Assembly (NCBI GenBank): GCA_036939755.1
Contig: JALLAZ010000665.1
Coordinates: forward strand, 1-20,736
Length of the DNA stretch: 20,736 nucleotides
Origin: Stephanodiscus triporus
Lineage: Eukaryota; Bacillariophyta; Thalassiosirophyceae; Thalassiosirales; Thalassiosiraceae
Direction: 5' to 3'
The notes under the pieces were generated by a model. That model searched no databases, was not told where the DNA came from, and saw nothing but the letters and a program-made list of their open reading frames with translations. This document shows, piece by piece, positions 17,761 through 20,736 of this stretch. The translations under genes were made by a program, and so were the position numbers. Within the stretch, counting starts at the first letter, position 1. Each line of letters opens with the position of its first letter.

Positions 17761-20163
17761 CTATTCGCCACCCGGCCTACCGTCGACACTACCAACCTGG
17801 CCGGCTCCATAAGGGATCGGAGATCCCTCTGCGGCGACGGGAGAGGACCCTGTCGCTCCGGCGGGGGTAGTCTCGGCGGTGAGGCCGATGACTGGGGGCG
17901 TGGAACCGGAGACAGCCCGGATTCCACCCACGGCCGCGAGGCCGTCCTGCGTCTTGGCAGAGATGACGCTGACTTCATCGTCATCAATGATGTCTATTGC
18001 CCCCGCTGTGTTTGCCGTGACGTTCCGGGTAGAAACCGCCTCGTTTCTGCCATGGATAGTCCCTACCGAGAATTCCTCCTCAAAATTGAATGCCGCCGTT
18101 GGATCAACATGCTTCTTCTTTGGGTGTTGGTCTGCTTGTACAAGGTTTTGAACCCAATCCAGGCTCTCGAATTCATACACGGCCGACATCTCCGACAGGC
18201 TCCGGGGGGATGTCACCGCTTGCTCCGTTGCATCCCATGTGCACTCACTAATCTCATGGATCAGGTGCCCGTTGAACGCACGCTCTGAGAGCTTCTTAAA
18301 GAACCTGTCACCGCCTTTGTTTGTATCCTTCCAGTAAAAGTGGCACCATGCGGCCACCTGTACGTTGATCCGTTCAGCCAAGTTCTCTGCCTCGGGCGTG
18401 TTTGGAATTACGGCATCAACCTCTCCAGAGGGTCGCTGGCTGAGTTGAAGGAAGAGCGGAGATTTGTTGGAGAGAACAATCTTATATAACATATCCCTGA
18501 GCGACACCCTGGTAATCTTTACACCGGTCGTTGGGTGACGAACTATCTCCGAAGCATCTAGGTCGTCAATCCCGTTAATCGTGATTGACGTTGAGCTCAG
18601 GTGAAAGTTGAGATGTCCCTGGATGCATCGTCGGAGACGAGCGCAGTCGCTGAGGGGGGCATCTTTGCCCAGTGTCGCCGTTAGCTTCGCAAACTTCCCG
18701 AAGTATTTCGTGTCCAGGCCCATCCTATGCGCATGAGTGGCGAGGAAGGTGAAGAACGCTAGATCAGGTTTCGCAACTTCCAAATGAAATGCCTTCTTCC
18801 CTTGCTCTCGCATGTGGTCGTATGCCTTATTCTCCTTGCTCGACTTCTTTTCTGGAAGCCGGGGGACGTTGAGCCTAATGGCAAATCGAGGGATGTCCCG
18901 ATTTTCATATTCTTCAGGCATCATACTCTCTTCCTCGATGTCTTGGTAAGCGAGGTCAAGAAGTTGTCGCATGTCCGTGGTGATGCTCGTGTGGTCGGTG
19001 CCGTTGCAGACAAACAGCAGCATCATGGGAGTCTCTGTCTCCATCGCTTGCATCGCTTTCTTGCTGAGCCGCGATCCGCCCGATCGGTTGAATTCAAAGG
19101 AAACACGGTTGATGATGTCATCGGCCAGATCTTGTGACTTGAGGCGGAATCTTGCATAGACCTCGCCATTGCCCTTTTCTTTTTTATCGAAAACCCAGCT
19201 CCCTCCACTGATCATAAGCCATTTCCCCAGCTTTGTGAAGTTGTCCGGAAGACCTGCTCGATCGGCAATGAAATTATCCTTGTCATCATCGTAGATATTG
19301 ATGGGGGCAATCGCTGCGCTTGCGTCAACATGTTTGATTTCTGCAAGGAGGGCGGCAAAGCAACGAACAAAGTTTGTCATTCTTTCGTCCTTAGTATTGC
19401 CCGGCGGAATGATAGACAGTTCGATAATTGGCCACGACGGGTATAGGCCGACGAAGTCCTCGACGTGGAATCGCGACTCCCGACCGGTCTTGTCATACAC
19501 TATGTATAGCTTGTTAGGCCTATCGATGACATAGTTGCTGCCCTGCTCTAGGCCGCGAGGAAGCTTCCGTGCCGTCGGAGGCTCGTCCACCACTCGAGGC
19601 GTTGGGGACGGGTTCTTGAGCGCGGAGCCGCGTGCGACCCCTTCAATCGACGTGCTGGGACTCTCAAACTCGGGGGGAGGGGGAGAGTCGTCGGCGATTC
19701 GAACTACTTGTTGGGCTGGTTTGTCGGTGGAAATCGCTGAGGCCCCATCCTCGACACCGACCGGAGAATCAGGGGGGGTGGAGACGTCAGGTGTGTCGAT
19801 GGCTGGCACCGCCAGGTTGCGCCCCTCGTCCTGATCCTTGGATCCATCCTCCCGTCCGAGTACCGTCAATGCACCGTCAAATCGTAGGCCCGGGAGGTTG
19901 AGGGCGGCTAGATGAGCGGTGACACTTTTGCCGGTTGGCGACTGGGATGTACTGCGGGTCCTGCGGCGGGTTTTGTGGATGGCAGTGGGAACGTCAGCCT
20001 TCGCTGCCTGGGCCTTGGCGTGTGTTGTCCTTGTTTGGATAGCCATGGTGAGGAGGTAGAAACCAGACGCGGATGCGGGGTAGTGAGCGGAAGTGGCATG
20101 GATAGTGTGCAGGCAGAAAAATGAGAGCGTAATCAGCAGGAGGAGAACATAGGCCCTGCCCAT
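17761..20163 (-). CDS. Retrotransposon ORF1 protein (Gag-like, unknown fold)
   Basis: This is an 800-aa ORF directly upstream of ORF2, in the position of a LINE ORF1 that coats element RNA. The first ATG (20163) would add a hydrophobic leader (GRAYVLLLLITLSFFCLHTI), odd for such a protein. The second ATG at 20046 gives MAIQTRTTHAKAQAAKADV, a basic, disordered start that looks more natural (761 aa). The middle (NYVIDRPNKLYIVYDKTGRE, WPIIELSIIPPG, GKWLMISGGSWVFDKK) reads as a folded domain I do not recognise. The C-terminus is acidic then Gly/Ala/Pro-rich (IDIIDDDEVSVISAKTQD). No CCHC zinc knuckle is visible. It ends with TAG at 17763-17761. Assignment rests on position and lack of decay, not on a known domain. 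Confidence 0.75.
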   Translation of the reverse strand: MGRAYVLLLLITLSFFCLHTIHATSAHYPASASGFYLLTMAIQTRTTHAKAQAAKADVPTAIHKTRRRTRSTSQSPTGKSVTAHLAALNLPGLRFDGALTVLGREDGSKDQDEGRNLAVPAIDTPDVSTPPDSPVGVEDGASAISTDKPAQQVVRIADDSPPPPEFESPSTSIEGVARGSALKNPSPTPRVVDEPPTARKLPRGLEQGSNYVIDRPNKLYIVYDKTGRESRFHVEDFVGLYPSWPIIELSIIPPGNTKDERMTNFVRCFAALLAEIKHVDASAAIAPINIYDDDKDNFIADRAGLPDNFTKLGKWLMISGGSWVFDKKEKGNGEVYARFRLKSQDLADDIINRVSFEFNRSGGSRLSKKAMQAMETETPMMLLFVCNGTDHTSITTDMRQLLDLAYQDIEEESMMPEEYENRDIPRFAIRLNVPRLPEKKSSKENKAYDHMREQGKKAFHLEVAKPDLAFFTFLATHAHRMGLDTKYFGKFAKLTATLGKDAPLSDCARLRRCIQGHLNFHLSSTSITINGIDDLDASEIVRHPTTGVKITRVSLRDMLYKIVLSNKSPLFLQLSQRPSGEVDAVIPNTPEAENLAERINVQVAAWCHFYWKDTNKGGDRFFKKLSERAFNGHLIHEISECTWDATEQAVTSPRSLSEMSAVYEFESLDWVQNLVQADQHPKKKHVDPTAAFNFEEEFSVGTIHGRNEAVSTRNVTANTAGAIDIIDDDEVSVISAKTQDGLAAVGGIRAVSGSTPPVIGLTAETTPAGATGSSPVAAEGSPIPYGAGQVGSVDGRPGGE

Positions 20164-20736
20164 CGTAGACGGCGGCGGGCGTTGCCGCGCCTTTGTTCGA
20201 ACGAGTGTCGTCTGTTTACTGTTGTTGGTGTGGTTTAAATTATTTGAATTGATTTAAGCTCACGTGTGCTCGGGGGATATACGTGTCAAAGGCTTACTGT
20301 CCGTTAATGGTCGTTGCGCTGACAATAAATTTAAATCGTTTCTTGTGTTTTGATCGCCGTTTGGCTATCAGTAATGGTTCGAATCGTCGGCGGTTGGTGG
20401 GGTGAGTGGTTGTTATTGATGCTGCAGTGGGTCCGCTAGCTTCGTCAGGGATCTTTGCGGAGCGGCGGCAGCGATGGGAAAGGCCGCGTAGGGTGGTGCT
20501 ATTGTAGGTGTGGAGGGGGACGGCGTTGGAAGCAGCGGTGGAGGCGGGGTGGTGCAGGAGTAGTTGCTGCCGAAACACTATGTTTTGGCCCGTGATTTTG
20601 GTAGTTTTAATATAATTCCAACGTAGAACGTGGTATCAGATTGTGTATGTATGTAGATATTACTAAATGAGAGCTGACCCCACTATCATTATGGCTTCAA
20701 GGGCGCGTGGTTTTCGTGCTTTGTTCAGGTGGGAAG
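20164..20736. other. Probable retrotransposon 5' UTR or flank
   Basis: This 573-bp stretch upstream of ORF1 has no convincing coding frame and no RNA gene. It probably holds the element's 5' UTR and internal promoter. The element's 5' boundary cannot be seen, and no copy of the sequence next to the 3' tail is found here. Confidence 0.4.

Larger units (their letters stand above)
11341..20163 (-). mobile_element. Non-LTR (LINE-like) retrotransposon, two ORFs
   Basis: Read on the minus strand, the element has ORF1, then ORF2 (EEP endonuclease, reverse transcriptase, RNase H, Cys/His motif), a 3' UTR of about 220 nt and a (GTTCT)n tail without a long poly(A). The visible length is about 8.8 kb, and the 5' end is not resolved; the 5' UTR probably runs further right, perhaps past the window. 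No LTR, integrase, protease or tyrosine recombinase is seen. The endonuclease-RT-RNase H order is that of I-type and Ambal-type LINEs, the latter known in stramenopiles; clade assignment needs a tree. ORF1 is intact and ORF2 has one visible lesion, so the insertion looks fairly young. I found no target-site duplication within the window. Confidence 0.88.

Noticed and set aside
17761..17790. Programmed -1 frameshift heptamer between ORF1 and ORF2
   Set aside because: No X XXY YYZ slippery sequence is present in the ORF1 frame before its stop, so frameshifting is kept only as one option.
20376..20385. GGTTCGAATC, like a tRNA T-loop
   Set aside because: The flanking bases do not pair to form the T-stem, and no anticodon or acceptor stem can be folded around it on either strand.

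Overview
This window is nuclear DNA from a unicellular eukaryote, most likely a diatom or another stramenopile. The signs are an eIF3 subunit gene, short GT-AG introns (78-93 nt), closely packed genes on both strands, organelle-type N-terminal extensions, and a large non-LTR retrotransposon whose ORF2 combines endonuclease, reverse transcriptase and RNase H. The lineage is inferred from overall character; no marker gene here fixes the species.

Layout. 1-1281: short repeats, then a decayed GC-rich gene (frameshifts plus a stop) of unknown function. 1282-1740: AT-rich spacer. 1741-2793 (-): translation initiation factor eIF3 subunit H. 2794-3085: divergent promoter region. 3086-4714 (+): probable mitochondrial protein with an MDR-reductase-like Rossmann motif and no recognised overall family. 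4945-5748 (-): adenylylsulfate (APS) kinase, rebuilt here as three exons, one only 22 nt long and splitting the P-loop. 6006-8038 (+): one gene encoding a formamidopyrimidine/endonuclease VIII-type DNA glycosylase (Fpg/Nei) joined to a family 1 uracil-DNA glycosylase (UNG), with one intron inside the UNG HPSPL motif. 8277-10217 (-): RsuA/RluB-type pseudouridine synthase with two S4 domains and a C-terminal extension. 10360-11240 (+): broken 5' part of an ABC1/ADCK2-like atypical kinase gene. 11341 to beyond 20163 (-): non-LTR retrotransposon with ORF1 (800 aa), ORF2 (about 2,000 aa, broken in RNase H by a 14-bp tandem duplication), a 3' UTR and a short (GTTCT)n tail abutting the ADCK2-like remnant.

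The housekeeping genes do not form one pathway. They cover translation (eIF3h), sulfur activation (APS kinase), base-excision repair (Fpg-UNG) and rRNA modification (pseudouridine synthase). The most striking item is the Fpg-UNG fusion: a single polypeptide that keeps the visible catalytic residues for both oxidised-base and uracil removal. The right-hand half records a retrotransposon landing in or beside an already damaged ADCK2-like gene.
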